This document shows positions 44,685-54,530 of a stretch of DNA of 64,000 nucleotides, in pieces; the stretch's first letter is position 1, and each line of letters begins with the position of its first letter. The position numbers and the translations under genes were made by a program. The stretch comes from Cochlodiniinecator piscidefendens (GTDB lineage: Bacteria; Pseudomonadota; Alphaproteobacteria; Rhodobacterales; Rhodobacteraceae): positions 62,001 through 126,000 of the forward strand of contig NZ_JAAOIE010000002.1 of NCBI RefSeq assembly GCF_011326755.1, read 5' to 3'. Below the pieces are notes generated by a model, which saw only the letters and a program-made list of their open reading frames with translations, ran no database searches and was not told the DNA's origin.

Positions 44685-45011
44685 ATGACACCTGTATCTT
44701 CAATTCGTAATCTTGGTCCGGCTATGGATGCCGCCTGTGCCAAAGCTGGTATTCATTCTGCCGAAGACCTTCGGGCCCTTGGCACGGACGAAGCGTATCG
44801 CCGTCTTTTACAAAGTGGCGTGCGCCCCCATTTCATTGGTTATTATGTTTTGGAAATGGGGCTACAAGGCCGCCCTTGGAACGACTGCAAGGGCGATGAG
44901 AAAAAAGCGCTGCGCAAGCGGTTCGACATCCTCAAAGCCACAGCATTTGACACGCACAGGTCTGATTTTGAACGAAAACTCAATGAAATCGGAATTATCG
45001 AGATTCGATAA
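44685..45011 (+). CDS. TfoX C-terminal domain protein
   Basis: A 108-residue protein matching the TfoX/Sxy C-terminal domain: SSIRNLGPAMDAACAKAGIHS, DLRALGTDEAYRRLL, FIGYYVLEMGLQGRPWND and the KKALRKRFD helix. The domain is a helix-hairpin-helix-like fold found in competence regulators, but stand-alone copies in Alphaproteobacteria have no proven role. It is monocistronic, ahead of the Gly-rich secreted-type gene. Confidence 0.9.
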   Translation: MTPVSSIRNLGPAMDAACAKAGIHSAEDLRALGTDEAYRRLLQSGVRPHFIGYYVLEMGLQGRPWNDCKGDEKKALRKRFDILKATAFDTHRSDFERKLNEIGIIEIR

Positions 45012-45110
45012 CCGATAGAGTTACCAATCGGTAAATTTGCAGCACGCATTTCATATCTAATATTAATCCAAAAGGTGTCTTTTCCTCGAACTTATTTTAA
45101 CGAGGACACT

Positions 45111-46493
45111 ATGCCAGTAATCGACCCTATTCTTGTAAACACCACCACCGCCGGCAATCAAGTCAACCCAAAAGCCGCGCAAAACAAATTTGGCGAAATA
45201 GCCGTCTGTTGGACACAGCGCAAACTAACAGGCGTTCGGGACCACGACCAAATCATCGTCCAACTCTACGATGCCACAGGCCAGAAAATTGGCGGAGAGT
45301 TGCTTATCAACGATGCTGCCAGCAACGTAGATGCCAAATACTCTCCTTCCCAATCATTGGCCGGACTGTACCCACAATCGGATGGCACCTTTATTGTCGC
45401 GATGACAGGCGCAAAAAGTAGCTCGAATGGAATAATCCAAAGTGCGTTTGCCCGAAAAATCAATAGAGATGGAACATTTTCCACCGACTTAACCGAAATC
45501 ATTGATACCACTGCGGACGGCAGCATCTCCCCTCCATACATGAAAATACATGTAACATCAGAAGGAATTGCCGTCACCATCGCATATATGACACCAACGC
45601 CAACCGTAACCTATCCATGGTCTGGGCTATACGGTTCAATATTTGATTTGAACACTACCAACACACCTACCTGGATGCCTCTTGATACTCAGGCCGCACT
45701 GATTGGGCACCCTCGTTACATACATCACATCGATGAAAAAACGATTGGCATAGTTTCACACCAAAGTGGAAACATCTATCACAGCCAATTCGACATTGAA
45801 GCTAAATCTGTTGTTGAAAGCAAGTTACTCATCACAGAAACATCCACATTTAGTAATACAATTGAGCTGCATAATGGCTATTTTGCCAATTTTTGGGGCG
45901 CGGGCGGCGAAGCATTTGCACAGGTATTTGAACCCAACGGTACGCCATACACCAAAACAATTCTAGCCCCCGATTTGGGTACGCAGGTCACAAAAACTGC
46001 ATTTCGTGACACCCTAAATGGGTTTCATTGGGTCATGTATGGCCCTGTAGATGGGTCGAATAGCTATTATGAGTTTTTTAACAAATACGGGGGGGCCGAG
46101 TACACAGATCCACGTCTGTGCGAAGAGTTCATCATAAAAAAACCAAGTGAATTTTTTGGCCTACCTCTCCACGACGGTGGCCATTTAAAAGTGTGGACAA
46201 GCAGCTACGGAACCCCACTAGATGATGACGACGGCTATGGGGTCTACATGGCTCGCTTTGATAAAACGAATACGCCGGTCAACGTCGATACACCCTTCAC
46301 GTTGGAATACTTAGCGCAAAACACTGGTGTCCCTGCTAGTGGTTCCGGCGGTACTGGTGGTGGTACCTCCGGTGGCACTGGTGGTGGCACGTCGGGCGGT
46401 ACTGGTGGTGGTACAGGATCAGTATCTTGCTGTGCGTCTGGCGTAAACATCACGGTACATGTGCACAACAACGATGATTGCTGCGGATCATAA
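45111..46493 (+). CDS. Repeat-type extracellular protein with Gly/Thr linker and Cys-rich tail
   Basis: A 460-residue protein starting at ATG 45111 after ACGAGG. It has no signal peptide. The N-terminal 400 residues resemble the beta-propeller-like GNQ-type repeats of type I-secreted proteins (NTTTAGNQVNPKAAQ, IAVCWTQRKL). Then comes a linker of three GGTGGGTS-like units (DNA 46347-46418) and a final segment, SVSCCASGVNITVHVHNNDDCCGS read in parts (SCCASG, DDCCGS), with two Cys-Cys pairs around a His/Asn-rich stretch. The ending could bind metal or form disulfides. No RTX nonapeptides or secretion genes are present nearby. Confidence 0.75.
   Translation: MPVIDPILVNTTTAGNQVNPKAAQNKFGEIAVCWTQRKLTGVRDHDQIIVQLYDATGQKIGGELLINDAASNVDAKYSPSQSLAGLYPQSDGTFIVAMTGAKSSSNGIIQSAFARKINRDGTFSTDLTEIIDTTADGSISPPYMKIHVTSEGIAVTIAYMTPTPTVTYPWSGLYGSIFDLNTTNTPTWMPLDTQAALIGHPRYIHHIDEKTIGIVSHQSGNIYHSQFDIEAKSVVESKLLITETSTFSNTIELHNGYFANFWGAGGEAFAQVFEPNGTPYTKTILAPDLGTQVTKTAFRDTLNGFHWVMYGPVDGSNSYYEFFNKYGGAEYTDPRLCEEFIIKKPSEFFGLPLHDGGHLKVWTSSYGTPLDDDDGYGVYMARFDKTNTPVNVDTPFTLEYLAQNTGVPASGSGGTGGGTSGGTGGGTSGGTGGGTGSVSCCASGVNITVHVHNNDDCCGS
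46347..46418 (+). repeat. 24-bp tandem repeat encoding Gly/Thr linker
   Basis: Three consecutive 24-bp units, differing at synonymous positions, encode GGTGGGTS, GGTGGGTS and GGTGGGTG. The repeat lies within the coding frame at 45111. Units of this kind can change in number by slippage. The opposite strand shows a proline-rich reading frame that is only the mirror of the repeat. Confidence 0.85.
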
Positions 46494-46500
46494 AACAAAA

Positions 46501-46530
46501 AAGCTCGCGCAATTGCGCGAGCTTTTCATT
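46501..46530. terminator. Bidirectional rho-independent terminator
   Basis: AAGCTCGCGC and GCGCGAGCTT are perfect arms around AATT (46501-46524). An A-rich run precedes and a T-run follows, so it can stop both the Gly-rich gene on the plus strand and ndk on the minus strand. Confidence 0.9.
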
Positions 46531-46547
46531 GGGTAAGCTGCTAAAGC

Positions 46548-46970
46548 TTAGCCAACCAATTCAAGACCTGAGAAGAAGAATGCGATTTCTTCTGCTGCGG
46601 TTTCTGGTGCGTCTGAACCGTGAACTGAGTTTTCACCGATGGACAAAGCGTATTCTTTACGGATTGTGCCTGCATCTGCGTCAGCTGGGTTTGTTGCGCC
46701 CATAACTTCGCGGTTTTTCGCGATTGCGTTTTCGCCTTCGAGAACCTGAACAACGATTGGCTCAGAGATCATGAATTCACACAGTTCGCCAAAGAAAGGA
46801 CGCTCTGAGTGAACACCGTAGAACTGCTGAGCTTGAGCCAAAGTCAACTGGATGCGCTTAGATGCAACAACGCGCAGGCCTGCTTCTTCGAATTTTGCAA
46901 CGATCGCACCAGTAAGGTTGCGTTTTGTTGCGTCTGGTTTCACGATGGAAAAGGTGCGCTCTAGAGCCAT
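46548..46970 (-). CDS. ndk: Nucleoside diphosphate kinase
   Basis: Ndk moves the terminal phosphate between nucleoside triphosphates and diphosphates through a phosphohistidine. The 140-residue product is the standard length, with [15 protein letters not shown] at the start, [25 protein letters not shown] and the active-site His117 in [11 protein letters not shown] 46970 gives the canonical N-terminus; the open frame back to 47126 has no start support. It is monocistronic and divergent from the ABC-F gene. Confidence 0.97.
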   Translation of the reverse strand: MALERTFSIVKPDATKRNLTGAIVAKFEEAGLRVVASKRIQLTLAQAQQFYGVHSERPFFGELCEFMISEPIVVQVLEGENAIAKNREVMGATNPADADAGTIRKEYALSIGENSVHGSDAPETAAEEIAFFFSGLELVG

Positions 46971-47144
46971 GTCGATCTCTTTTCTGATAAGAATTTGCAA
47001 TTTCTTCCGGTCGCCCGGATATTGGCGCCCGACTACCATAGCCCCAGCGCTGTGGGAAGGGGGAATTCGCACCAAAATGCGGGTGTTTTGCCTCAGAGCG
47101 CGGACAGGCGTTGACCTTCTTTGCACATTGAGGCATCGGGGGGC

Positions 47145-48995
47145 ATGCTTAAGCTTTCAGATATATCATATTCCGTCGAAGGTCGCCCTCTGTTTGAGGG
47201 CGCGTCAGCCACAATCCCCACTGGGCACAAGGTCGGCCTTGTTGGCCCCAATGGTGCAGGCAAAACCACCCTATTCCGGATGATCCGGGGGGAATTGGCG
47301 CTTGAGGGTGGCGACATTTCAATGCCATCGCGCGCCCGTGTGGGTGGTGTTGCCCAAGAGGTGCCGTCGTCATCGACCTCATTGATCGACACAGTTCTTG
47401 CGGCCGACAAAGAACGTGCCACCCTAATGGCCGAATCTGAAACCGCCACGGACCCCAGCCGTATCGCAGACATTCAAACACGGCTCGCGGATATTGATGC
47501 GTGGTCTGCCGAGGGGCGTGCCTCTTCTATTTTGCGTGGCTTGGGTTTTGATGCCGAAGCACAACGCCGCCCTTGCGCTGATTTCTCAGGCGGATGGCGG
47601 ATGCGGGTTGCGCTTGCCGCGATCCTTTTTTCTGAACCCGATCTGTTGCTATTGGACGAACCGACCAACTACCTTGATCTTGAGGGCGCGCTTTGGCTGG
47701 AAAACTACCTGTCAAAGTACCCCCACACCGTGATCATCATCAGCCACGACCGTGGTCTTTTGAACCGAGCCGTCGGCGCTATTTTGCACCTCGAAGAAAG
47801 AAAGCTGCACTACTACACCGGGACGTATGATCAGTTCGCAAAGCTGCGGGCGGAACGCCGTGCTATTCAGGCAGCCCAAGCCAAAAAGCAAGAGTTGCGC
47901 AAAGCGCATTTGCAGAGCTTTGTTGATCGTTTTAAGGCCAAAGCCTCAAAAGCAAAGCAAGCCCAATCGCGGGTTAAGATGCTCGAAAAGATGACAACGA
48001 TAACAGCGCCCGAGGATGCGGCGCGTGCGGTTTTCACCTTCCCGGAGCCAGAAGAGCTGTCGCCACCGATCATTTCCACCGAAGGCGTTTCAGTGGGATA
48101 TGATGGCACGATCATTCTAAAAGGTCTGAACCTGCGTATTGATCAAGATGATCGCATCGCGTTGCTTGGGAAAAATGGCGAAGGCAAATCCACCCTCGCC
48201 AAGTTGCTTTCAGAACGCTTGACCCCGATGGGCGGGCGAATGACGTCGTCTTCCAAGTTACGTGTTGGGTTCTTTGCCCAGCATCAGGTGGATGAACTTT
48301 ATGTTGATGAAACTCCCATTCAACACCTCATGCGTGAACGCCCCTCAGAAGGCCAAGCTCGCCTGCGCGCGCGGCTTGCCAGTTTTGGGCTTGGTGCTGA
48401 TCAGGCGGATACGCAGGTTGGACGGCTCTCAGGGGGACAAAAAGCACGGCTTTCGCTGCTATTGGCCACCCTACCCGCCCCGCATCTGTTGATCCTCGAT
48501 GAGCCAACAAACCACCTTGATATTGAAAGCCGCGAAGCACTTGTCGAAGCGCTGACCGCCTATACGGGCGCGGTGATTTTGGTCAGCCACGATATGCACT
48601 TGCTGAGCCTTGTTGCAGACCGTTTGTGGCTGGTGAAAAACGGCAGCGTCACCCCGTATGAAGAAGATCTAGAAGCCTATCGTAAACTCCTTTTGGCGCG
48701 GGATGCCCCCGTCAAAGCGGCTAAGGTAAAACCGGCGGCCCCTAAACGCGCGCCCCAAGAAGTTCTTAAAACACTGCGCTCAGACGTCAAGAAATGCGAA
48801 GAACGCTTGACCAAACTGAGCGATATGGCTGATAAATTGGTGAAAAAGCTCGCTGATCCTGAACTTTATGATGGGGATCGCGCGGGCGAAGTCGAGGTTT
48901 GGCAAAAGAAATACGGCGAAGTTCGCAACGCCGTTGACCGTGCCGAAGAGCTTTGGCTAAAGGCCCAAGAAAAGTTAGAAAAAGCACAGGGATAG
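47145..48995 (+). CDS. ABC-F family ATPase (Uup/YheS-like)
   Basis: A 616-residue soluble protein with two ABC domains and no membrane part. Domain 1 has [11 protein letters not shown], a signature [12 protein letters not shown] and [12 protein letters not shown]; domain 2 has [27 protein letters not shown] and [12 protein letters not shown] basic linker (residues about 230-290) and a C-terminal coiled coil (residues about 540-616) complete the family layout. ABC-F proteins act on ribosomes during stalled translation. ATG 47145 gives the normal start; TTG at 47121 is upstream. It lies eleven bases before marC. Confidence 0.93.
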   Translation: MLKLSDISYSVEGRPLFEGASATIPTGHKVGLVGPNGAGKTTLFRMIRGELALEGGDISMPSRARVGGVAQEVPSSSTSLIDTVLAADKERATLMAESETATDPSRIADIQTRLADIDAWSAEGRASSILRGLGFDAEAQRRPCADFSGGWRMRVALAAILFSEPDLLLLDEPTNYLDLEGALWLENYLSKYPHTVIIISHDRGLLNRAVGAILHLEERKLHYYTGTYDQFAKLRAERRAIQAAQAKKQELRKAHLQSFVDRFKAKASKAKQAQSRVKMLEKMTTITAPEDAARAVFTFPEPEELSPPIISTEGVSVGYDGTIILKGLNLRIDQDDRIALLGKNGEGKSTLAKLLSERLTPMGGRMTSSSKLRVGFFAQHQVDELYVDETPIQHLMRERPSEGQARLRARLASFGLGADQADTQVGRLSGGQKARLSLLLATLPAPHLLILDEPTNHLDIESREALVEALTAYTGAVILVSHDMHLLSLVADRLWLVKNGSVTPYEEDLEAYRKLLLARDAPVKAAKVKPAAPKRAPQEVLKTLRSDVKKCEERLTKLSDMADKLVKKLADPELYDGDRAGEVEVWQKKYGEVRNAVDRAEELWLKAQEKLEKAQG

Positions 48996-49005
48996 GCGAA
49001 TTCCG

Positions 49006-49623
49006 ATGGAACTAGAGGCAATCATCACCGCATTTATCACGCTTTTGGTGGTGATTGACCCCATCGGGCTCGCTCCATTATTTGTCGCGCTAACCTCTGG
49101 AATGCCAAATGAACAGCGCCGTGCAATTGGCCTGCGGGCCTGTGCAACAGGGGCAGTTTTGCTCACCTTGTTTGGCATGTTTGGAGAAGCTGTACTAGGC
49201 TTTGCCGGTATTTCGCTCTCGGCGTTTCGCATTGCCGGGGGGATACTCTTATTCCTGACCGCGCTCGATATGTTGTTTGAACGCCGCACGCAGCGCCGCA
49301 AAGGACAATCTGCCCAAGCGCACGATCCGTCCATCTTCCCGCTTGCGACACCGTTGATCGCAGGCCCCGGCGCGATTGCCTCAATGATTTTGCTTATCGG
49401 AACAGGTGGCGGAACATGGACAGCTACATTTACAGTGATCGGTGTCATGCTTGTGGTGATTGCTGTTGTTTTCCTCTTTTTCCTCAGTGCCGGATTGATT
49501 GAACGTGCCCTGGGGGAGACCGGCACAAATGTTGTCACCCGCCTATTGGGTATGCTTTTGGCCGCACTTTCTGTTCAATTTGTCGTGGATGGCATTATGT
49601 CTCTGGCTGTAATTTCCGGATAA
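49006..49623 (+). CDS. MarC family integral membrane protein
   Basis: A 205-residue protein with six membrane segments and the family motifs FITLLVVIDPIGLAPLF, PNEQRRAI near the start, and PLATPLIAGPGAIASM in the middle. MarC proteins have no settled function; earlier links to multidrug resistance were not confirmed. It follows the ABC-F gene by ten bases and precedes the aspartic protease gene, so it may be part of a three-gene transcript. Confidence 0.92.
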   Translation: MELEAIITAFITLLVVIDPIGLAPLFVALTSGMPNEQRRAIGLRACATGAVLLTLFGMFGEAVLGFAGISLSAFRIAGGILLFLTALDMLFERRTQRRKGQSAQAHDPSIFPLATPLIAGPGAIASMILLIGTGGGTWTATFTVIGVMLVVIAVVFLFFLSAGLIERALGETGTNVVTRLLGMLLAALSVQFVVDGIMSLAVISG

Positions 49624-49659
49624 ATCCCCATATAAGACTTGCAAACAAAAGAGGTTTCT

Positions 49660-50238
49660 ATGGGCGGCGACGATTTCGGACAATTGGTATATCTGGGGCT
49701 GCTGGGCGCGGCCGTAGTTGCTTGGTTTATTTCTCAAAACCGAAATTCAATGGGCAAAACCCTACAACAAGCGATGGTCTGGGGGTTGTTGTTTGTTGGT
49801 GTGATTGCCGCTTACGGCCTTTGGGGGGATATTCGCCGCGCTGCTATTCCACAACAACACTATCAATCTGACAGCGTCGTTGAAATCCCGCGCAGCCGTG
49901 ACGGGCATTACAATTTAGTTTTGGTTATCAACAACCAAGCTGTCGAATTTACAGTCGATACCGGGGCGACCCATATGGTTTTATCGGCCCAAGATGCCGA
50001 GGCTATTGGTATTGACCCCAATAGCCTATCTTACTTTGGTCAGGCCCAAACAGCCAACGGCATTGTTGGCACGGCTCGGGTCAATCTTGAAACTGTTGAA
50101 CTGGGCCCCATTATTGATCGCAACGTTTCAGCCCAAGTCAACGGCGGTGAAATGTCAGGGTCATTGCTGGGCATGTCCTATCTCAACCGCTTTAACCGCA
50201 TCGAGATTAACAATGGCGTCTTAACGCTTGAACGATAA
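49660..50238 (+). CDS. Membrane-anchored retropepsin-like aspartic protease
   Basis: A 192-residue protein with two N-terminal membrane segments (about residues 8-25 and 40-58) and a C-terminal clan AA aspartic protease domain with the active site in FTVDTGATHMVLS and the second conserved stretch LLGMSYLNRFNRIEI. One half-site per chain implies action as a dimer, as in retropepsins. The family is common in Alphaproteobacteria; its substrates are unknown. ATG 49660 follows AGAGG. Confidence 0.88.
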   Translation: MGGDDFGQLVYLGLLGAAVVAWFISQNRNSMGKTLQQAMVWGLLFVGVIAAYGLWGDIRRAAIPQQHYQSDSVVEIPRSRDGHYNLVLVINNQAVEFTVDTGATHMVLSAQDAEAIGIDPNSLSYFGQAQTANGIVGTARVNLETVELGPIIDRNVSAQVNGGEMSGSLLGMSYLNRFNRIEINNGVLTLER

Positions 50239-50242
50239 CGGT

Positions 50243-50710
50243 TTAATCCGGGTTACTTTCGGCTTTCTTCACCCATGATCCCATATCTTGTGCCCAGTAT
50301 TGGGCCGCACAGCCTGCGCCTGTGATTGCTTTCCACTGCCCTCGGGCGTGCTGAACAGCATCGGGATCATTTCCATCAAACAGAATACACACACGATCTG
50401 AGTTCGTGATTTCATCCGACGAAACCTCAGCCCCACCAACCGACATAATACAGCTAGCGCCATTTGGGATATCGCCCAATGTCGTCAATAAAATGGGTTG
50501 CTCGGCATCAAAACCGGTCCCTTGTTTGCCGTGGGGCAGAAATCCGTCCTCTGCCCCCAGCCATAAGAGTTGATCAAGCCAATCGATCATGCCCTCATTG
50601 CGGCCGCGCACAACAACACGCCATCCTACCTGTTGGGCCTTACCAAGTAACATTGGCAAGGTCACATCAAGCGGGCTTTCGGTGAGGTGATAAAAATACG
50701 CGGCCCCCAT
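50243..50710 (-). CDS. holC: DNA polymerase III chi subunit
   Basis: HolC links the clamp loader to SSB at the replication fork. The 155-residue product has the chi start FYHLTESPLDVTLPMLLGKA and the later VCILFDGNDPDAVQHARGQWK. It lies three bases after pepA on the same strand, the order found across Alphaproteobacteria, and is convergent with the aspartic protease gene four bases away. Confidence 0.93.
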   Translation of the reverse strand: MGAAYFYHLTESPLDVTLPMLLGKAQQVGWRVVVRGRNEGMIDWLDQLLWLGAEDGFLPHGKQGTGFDAEQPILLTTLGDIPNGASCIMSVGGAEVSSDEITNSDRVCILFDGNDPDAVQHARGQWKAITGAGCAAQYWAQDMGSWVKKAESNPD

Positions 50711-50713
50711 GTG

Positions 50714-52183
50714 TTAACCTTCCAACATATCGCGAACCATGCGATCCAGCGCCATAACGCCCCAACCTGTCGCACCACCCGGCGCGAGGTCTGTTCCACC
50801 CTTAACGCTCGCTACACCAGCGATATCTAGGTGAATCCATGGCATATCTTCTTGCACAAACCGCTGAAGGAATTGCGCGGCAGTGATGGAGCCTGCCGGA
50901 CGGCCGCCTACGTTCATCATATCCGCAACTCGGGATTTGAGTTGCTTGTCATAAGCGGCACCCAAAGGCATGCGCCAAGCGCCTTCGCCCTCAGCTGCGG
51001 CGGCCTTTAGGAATTGATTACATAGGACGTCGTTGTTTGAAAACACACCTGCGTTTTCATGGCCAAGACCAATAATGATCGCACCGGTCAGTGTTGCCAG
51101 ATCAATCAGACCCGTCGGTTCAAAACGCTCTTGTGCATACCACATCACGTCACAAAGCACGAGCCGCCCTTCAGCGTCTGTATTGATGACTTCGACTGTG
51201 TCGCCTTTCATAGAGCGCACAACATCACCAGGGCGGGTTGCATTGCCATCAGGCATGTTTTCAACCAAACCAACAAGCCCAACAACATTGGCCTTAGCCT
51301 TGCGCAGCGCGAGTGTACGCATGACGCCGGATACAACACCGGCACCCCCCATATCCATGGTCATATCTTCCATGCCACCTGCGGGTTTGATGCTGATGCC
51401 GCCCGTGTCGAACACCACACCTTTGCCAACCAAGGCGAACGGCTTTTCATCTTCAGCGCCGCCTTTCCATTGCATCACAACAACCTTTGATGGGCTGACA
51501 GACCCCTGCCCAACCGCCAATAGCGTGCGCATACCCAGCTTTTCCAGATCAGCCTCTTCGAGGATTTCAACCTCAAGCCCGAGTTCCTGCATCGCTGCCA
51601 ACCGCGCGGCGAAATCATCGGTGGTCAAAATGTTGGCAGGCTCATTCACCAAATCACGGGTGAAAAATACGCCTTCTGCAACAGCAGCCATTGGGCCAGC
51701 TTCTGCTGCGACTTCTTCTGGTTTTGACACCATAAAGGTCACGTCACCTTGGGCAACTGCGTCTGCTGTTTTATGATCGGTAAAATCATAGTCACGCAGA
51801 GCAACTCCAAAAGAGATGTCTGCCGATTTGTTTAAATTCCCAGCGAGTACAAGAACCGGTGCATTTGCTTTGGCTTTGGCGATTGCCGCCCCCGCCTTGC
51901 GTGCATCTTCAACTGCTGAACGGCGATCAAGACGCACAACCAACAACGAATCTGCTGCCATACCAACAGGCCAAGCCAATTCGCGCATTTCGCCGGGCTG
52001 CATTTTTGCGAAACCTTCGCTTTCGGCCAAACGTTTTAGCGCGCCCCGCGTTAGGCGATTCACCCGACGCGCGGTGATGTCCATCTTGCCTTCTTCGCCC
52101 AAAAAGACCGCGACGCGCCCTTCCCAATCAGCAATGGCGTCTAGTTCTACGTCTTTGAAATGGATGGCTACGGGCGTTGTCAT
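50714..52183 (-). CDS. pepA: Leucyl aminopeptidase
   Basis: A 489-residue M17 aminopeptidase that removes N-terminal residues with two metal ions. The metal and catalytic motifs are GKGVVFDTGGISIKPAGG (in parts GKGVVFDTGG, SIKPAGGM), MDMGGAG, and the signature NTDAEGRLVL. The N-terminal domain is of normal length. ATG 52183 has GGAGAAACG upstream; the longer frame to 52234 is not supported. It is divergent from the lptF operon by 128 bp. Confidence 0.95.
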   Translation of the reverse strand: MTTPVAIHFKDVELDAIADWEGRVAVFLGEEGKMDITARRVNRLTRGALKRLAESEGFAKMQPGEMRELAWPVGMAADSLLVVRLDRRSAVEDARKAGAAIAKAKANAPVLVLAGNLNKSADISFGVALRDYDFTDHKTADAVAQGDVTFMVSKPEEVAAEAGPMAAVAEGVFFTRDLVNEPANILTTDDFAARLAAMQELGLEVEILEEADLEKLGMRTLLAVGQGSVSPSKVVVMQWKGGAEDEKPFALVGKGVVFDTGGISIKPAGGMEDMTMDMGGAGVVSGVMRTLALRKAKANVVGLVGLVENMPDGNATRPGDVVRSMKGDTVEVINTDAEGRLVLCDVMWYAQERFEPTGLIDLATLTGAIIIGLGHENAGVFSNNDVLCNQFLKAAAAEGEGAWRMPLGAAYDKQLKSRVADMMNVGGRPAGSITAAQFLQRFVQEDMPWIHLDIAGVASVKGGTDLAPGGATGWGVMALDRMVRDMLEG

Positions 52184-52311
52184 GCGTTTCTCCAATAAGC
52201 AGGGTTTTGCTATTCGTAGTCTGCTCTGCGCCAATTGACCAGATAGCAGTTTTCCCGCGCTTTCAATTGGGTTAACTTGCGCTACGTTACGAAAGCAAGG
52301 GGGCAGGATTG

Positions 52312-53436
52312 GTGGCGAGATTCGACAGGTATATGCTGTCGCAGCTCATGATGCTGTTTGGCTTTTTCTCACTGATTTTGGTGATGGTCTATTGGGTCAA
52401 CCAAGCTGTAGTGCTGTTCGATCAATTAATTGCTGATGGGCAATCTGCAACTGTATTTCTAGAATTCACAGCGCTGACACTTCCAAACGTTATTCGCGTC
52501 GTTCTTCCGATTTCTGCTTTTATTGCAGCAGTCTACGCAACCAACAGACTGTCCAGTGAAAGCGAACTCGTGGTCATGCAGGCCACGGGGTTTAGTGGTT
52601 TTCGCCTTGCGCGCCCGGTTTTATACTTTGGTTTGATCGTCGCAGCCTTATTATCCGTGTTGTCGCATTTTCTAGAACCAATGGCCTCGCGCCAGCTCGA
52701 AGAGCGCCGTACAGAAATCGCGCAAAATGTATCTGCTGGATTGTTAAGCGAAGGCGAATTTTTACATCCGGCCACGGGCATTACCTTTTATATTCGCGAA
52801 ATTACCCCCGTTTCTGAACTGCTGGATATTTTTCTGACCGACACGCGCGAAGAAAACATCGAGTTAACCTACAGCGCACGCCGTGCCTTTTTGGCCAATA
52901 CCGATGCAGGGCCGAAGTTGTTGATGTTTGATGGGCTGGCAATGAATCTTGACCGTTCGACCCAACGTCTGTTCACCACACGATTTGAAGAATTTGCTTT
53001 CGATATCTCGGGCCTTGTCGATATTGAAAATCTAGGTCCGCCCCAACCGAGCGCATTAACAACGTTTGAAATTTTATCCCTCGACATCACCGCTCTGGAA
53101 ACTGTTGGCACCTCTCGCAGTGATGTAAATTTCATCGTTATGGATCGGATTGCACAGCCGTTGCTTGCGGTGGTCACGCCTTTGGTTGGGTTTGCCTGTT
53201 TACTGCTTGGCGGGTTTTCGCGGTTTGGGATTTGGCGGCAAATCATTCTTGCTATTGCCATGCTTGTTGTCATTAAGGCAGCGGATAACTCGGCCTCGGA
53301 CATCGCGATTTCGAACCCAGGATTGGAAGTCGTTATGTTACTACCCTCAGTTATGGGCGTAACGATTGCCACTGCTCTCTTGTGGCTCAGTGCGCACCCG
53401 ACCCTGTTCTCGCGGCGACGGAGAACCGCTCAATGA
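52312..53436 (+). CDS. lptF: LPS export ABC transporter permease LptF
   Basis: A 374-residue inner-membrane permease of the LptBFGC complex that takes lipopolysaccharide out of the membrane and feeds it to the periplasmic bridge. Motifs: FDRYMLSQLMMLFGFF at the start, ELVVMQATGFS, and C-terminal membrane segments. The family layout of three segments, a periplasmic jellyroll and three more segments is visible. The start is GTG 52312 after a G-rich ribosome binding site; TTG 52309 is one codon upstream. It overlaps lptG by ATGA. Confidence 0.93.
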   Translation: MARFDRYMLSQLMMLFGFFSLILVMVYWVNQAVVLFDQLIADGQSATVFLEFTALTLPNVIRVVLPISAFIAAVYATNRLSSESELVVMQATGFSGFRLARPVLYFGLIVAALLSVLSHFLEPMASRQLEERRTEIAQNVSAGLLSEGEFLHPATGITFYIREITPVSELLDIFLTDTREENIELTYSARRAFLANTDAGPKLLMFDGLAMNLDRSTQRLFTTRFEEFAFDISGLVDIENLGPPQPSALTTFEILSLDITALETVGTSRSDVNFIVMDRIAQPLLAVVTPLVGFACLLLGGFSRFGIWRQIILAIAMLVVIKAADNSASDIAISNPGLEVVMLLPSVMGVTIATALLWLSAHPTLFSRRRRTAQ

Positions 53437-54530
53437 AACTTCATGTTTATTTTGCCCGCAAATTTGCGATGGCATTAATGCTAGTCGGCGGCGTGTTAAG
53501 CGGTATTTTAGTCCTGATCGAAATGGTTGAGCAATCACGGCGCTACGGTCAACACGGCGCAGGCTTTTCCGATGTTCTAACGCTTTCCGTGTTAAAAGTC
53601 CCAGAAACGCTTTATGAAATGCTGCCGCTGATTGTGATCTTGGCGACGCTTACCCTGTTCTTAGGCCTTGCACGCAGCTCTGAAATGGTTGTGACACGGG
53701 CAGCTGGACGATCTGCGCTTCGCGCTTTGATCGCGCCTTGTATTGTCGCGGCGTTATTTGGGGCTGTTGCTGTGGCCGCTTTTAACCCGATTGTAGCTGC
53801 GACAAGCAAGGAATATGAAAACCGGGCAAATGCCTTTGTTACCGGGCGTAGCAGTAGCTTTTCGGTTTCTTCAGAAGGATTGTGGTTGCGCCAAGGGGAC
53901 GCAAGCGGTCAAACTGTCATTTATGCAGATCACGCTAATCTAGATGGCACAGTCTTATGGCAAACGAGCTTTCTGACGTTTTCACCTGATGGAGTTGCTT
54001 TGCGTCGCCTGACCGCCAACCGTGCTGAGCTACAGGATGGAGGATGGAAACTATCCAACGTCAAAATCTGGCCACTCACCGGTAGCGACAACCCAGAACG
54101 CGACGCCGGGACGCATGAAGAACTGATATTGCCATCAAGCCTGACCCCGGAACAAATCAGAGACAGCTTTGGCACCCCGAATTCTATTCCGATATGGGAA
54201 TTACCCGCCTTTATCTCTCGGCTAGAAAATGCCGGTTTTTCCGCCCGCCAACACAAGGTTTGGTTTCAATTGGAGCTTGCACTACCACTACTATTTATCG
54301 CAATGGTACTGGTGGGGGCGACCTTTACACTGCGCCACACGCGTTTTGGGCGCACAGGTGTGATGGTATTGGCTGCGATATTAATGGGGTTTGCCTTGTT
54401 CTTTATTCGAAACTTTGCTCAGGTCTTAGCTGAAAGCGGGCAAATTCCCGCGATCTTAGCGGCTTGGGCCCCCCCGATTGCGGCAATTTTCCTTAGCCTC
54501 GCCGCTCTGCTACATTTGGAGGACGGTTGA
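53433..54530 (+). CDS. lptG: LPS export ABC transporter permease LptG
   Basis: A 365-residue partner of LptF with the same fold: KLHVYFARKFAMALM, SEMVVTRAAGRS in the first membrane half, a beta-rich periplasmic middle, and RHTRFGRTGVMVL in the C-terminal half. The ATG overlaps the lptF stop, and its own stop overlaps the lptD start, so translation of all three genes is coupled. Confidence 0.94.
   Translation: MKLHVYFARKFAMALMLVGGVLSGILVLIEMVEQSRRYGQHGAGFSDVLTLSVLKVPETLYEMLPLIVILATLTLFLGLARSSEMVVTRAAGRSALRALIAPCIVAALFGAVAVAAFNPIVAATSKEYENRANAFVTGRSSSFSVSSEGLWLRQGDASGQTVIYADHANLDGTVLWQTSFLTFSPDGVALRRLTANRAELQDGGWKLSNVKIWPLTGSDNPERDAGTHEELILPSSLTPEQIRDSFGTPNSIPIWELPAFISRLENAGFSARQHKVWFQLELALPLLFIAMVLVGATFTLRHTRFGRTGVMVLAAILMGFALFFIRNFAQVLAESGQIPAILAAWAPPIAAIFLSLAALLHLEDG

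Noticed and set aside
46244-46498. Proline-rich reading frame on the minus strand
   Set aside because: It is the mirror of the Gly/Thr tandem repeat of the real plus-strand gene and includes the terminator region.
51033-51776. 247-codon plus-strand frame within pepA
   Set aside because: It is antisense to an intact leucyl aminopeptidase; its Ser/Pro/Thr-rich text is typical of shadow frames.
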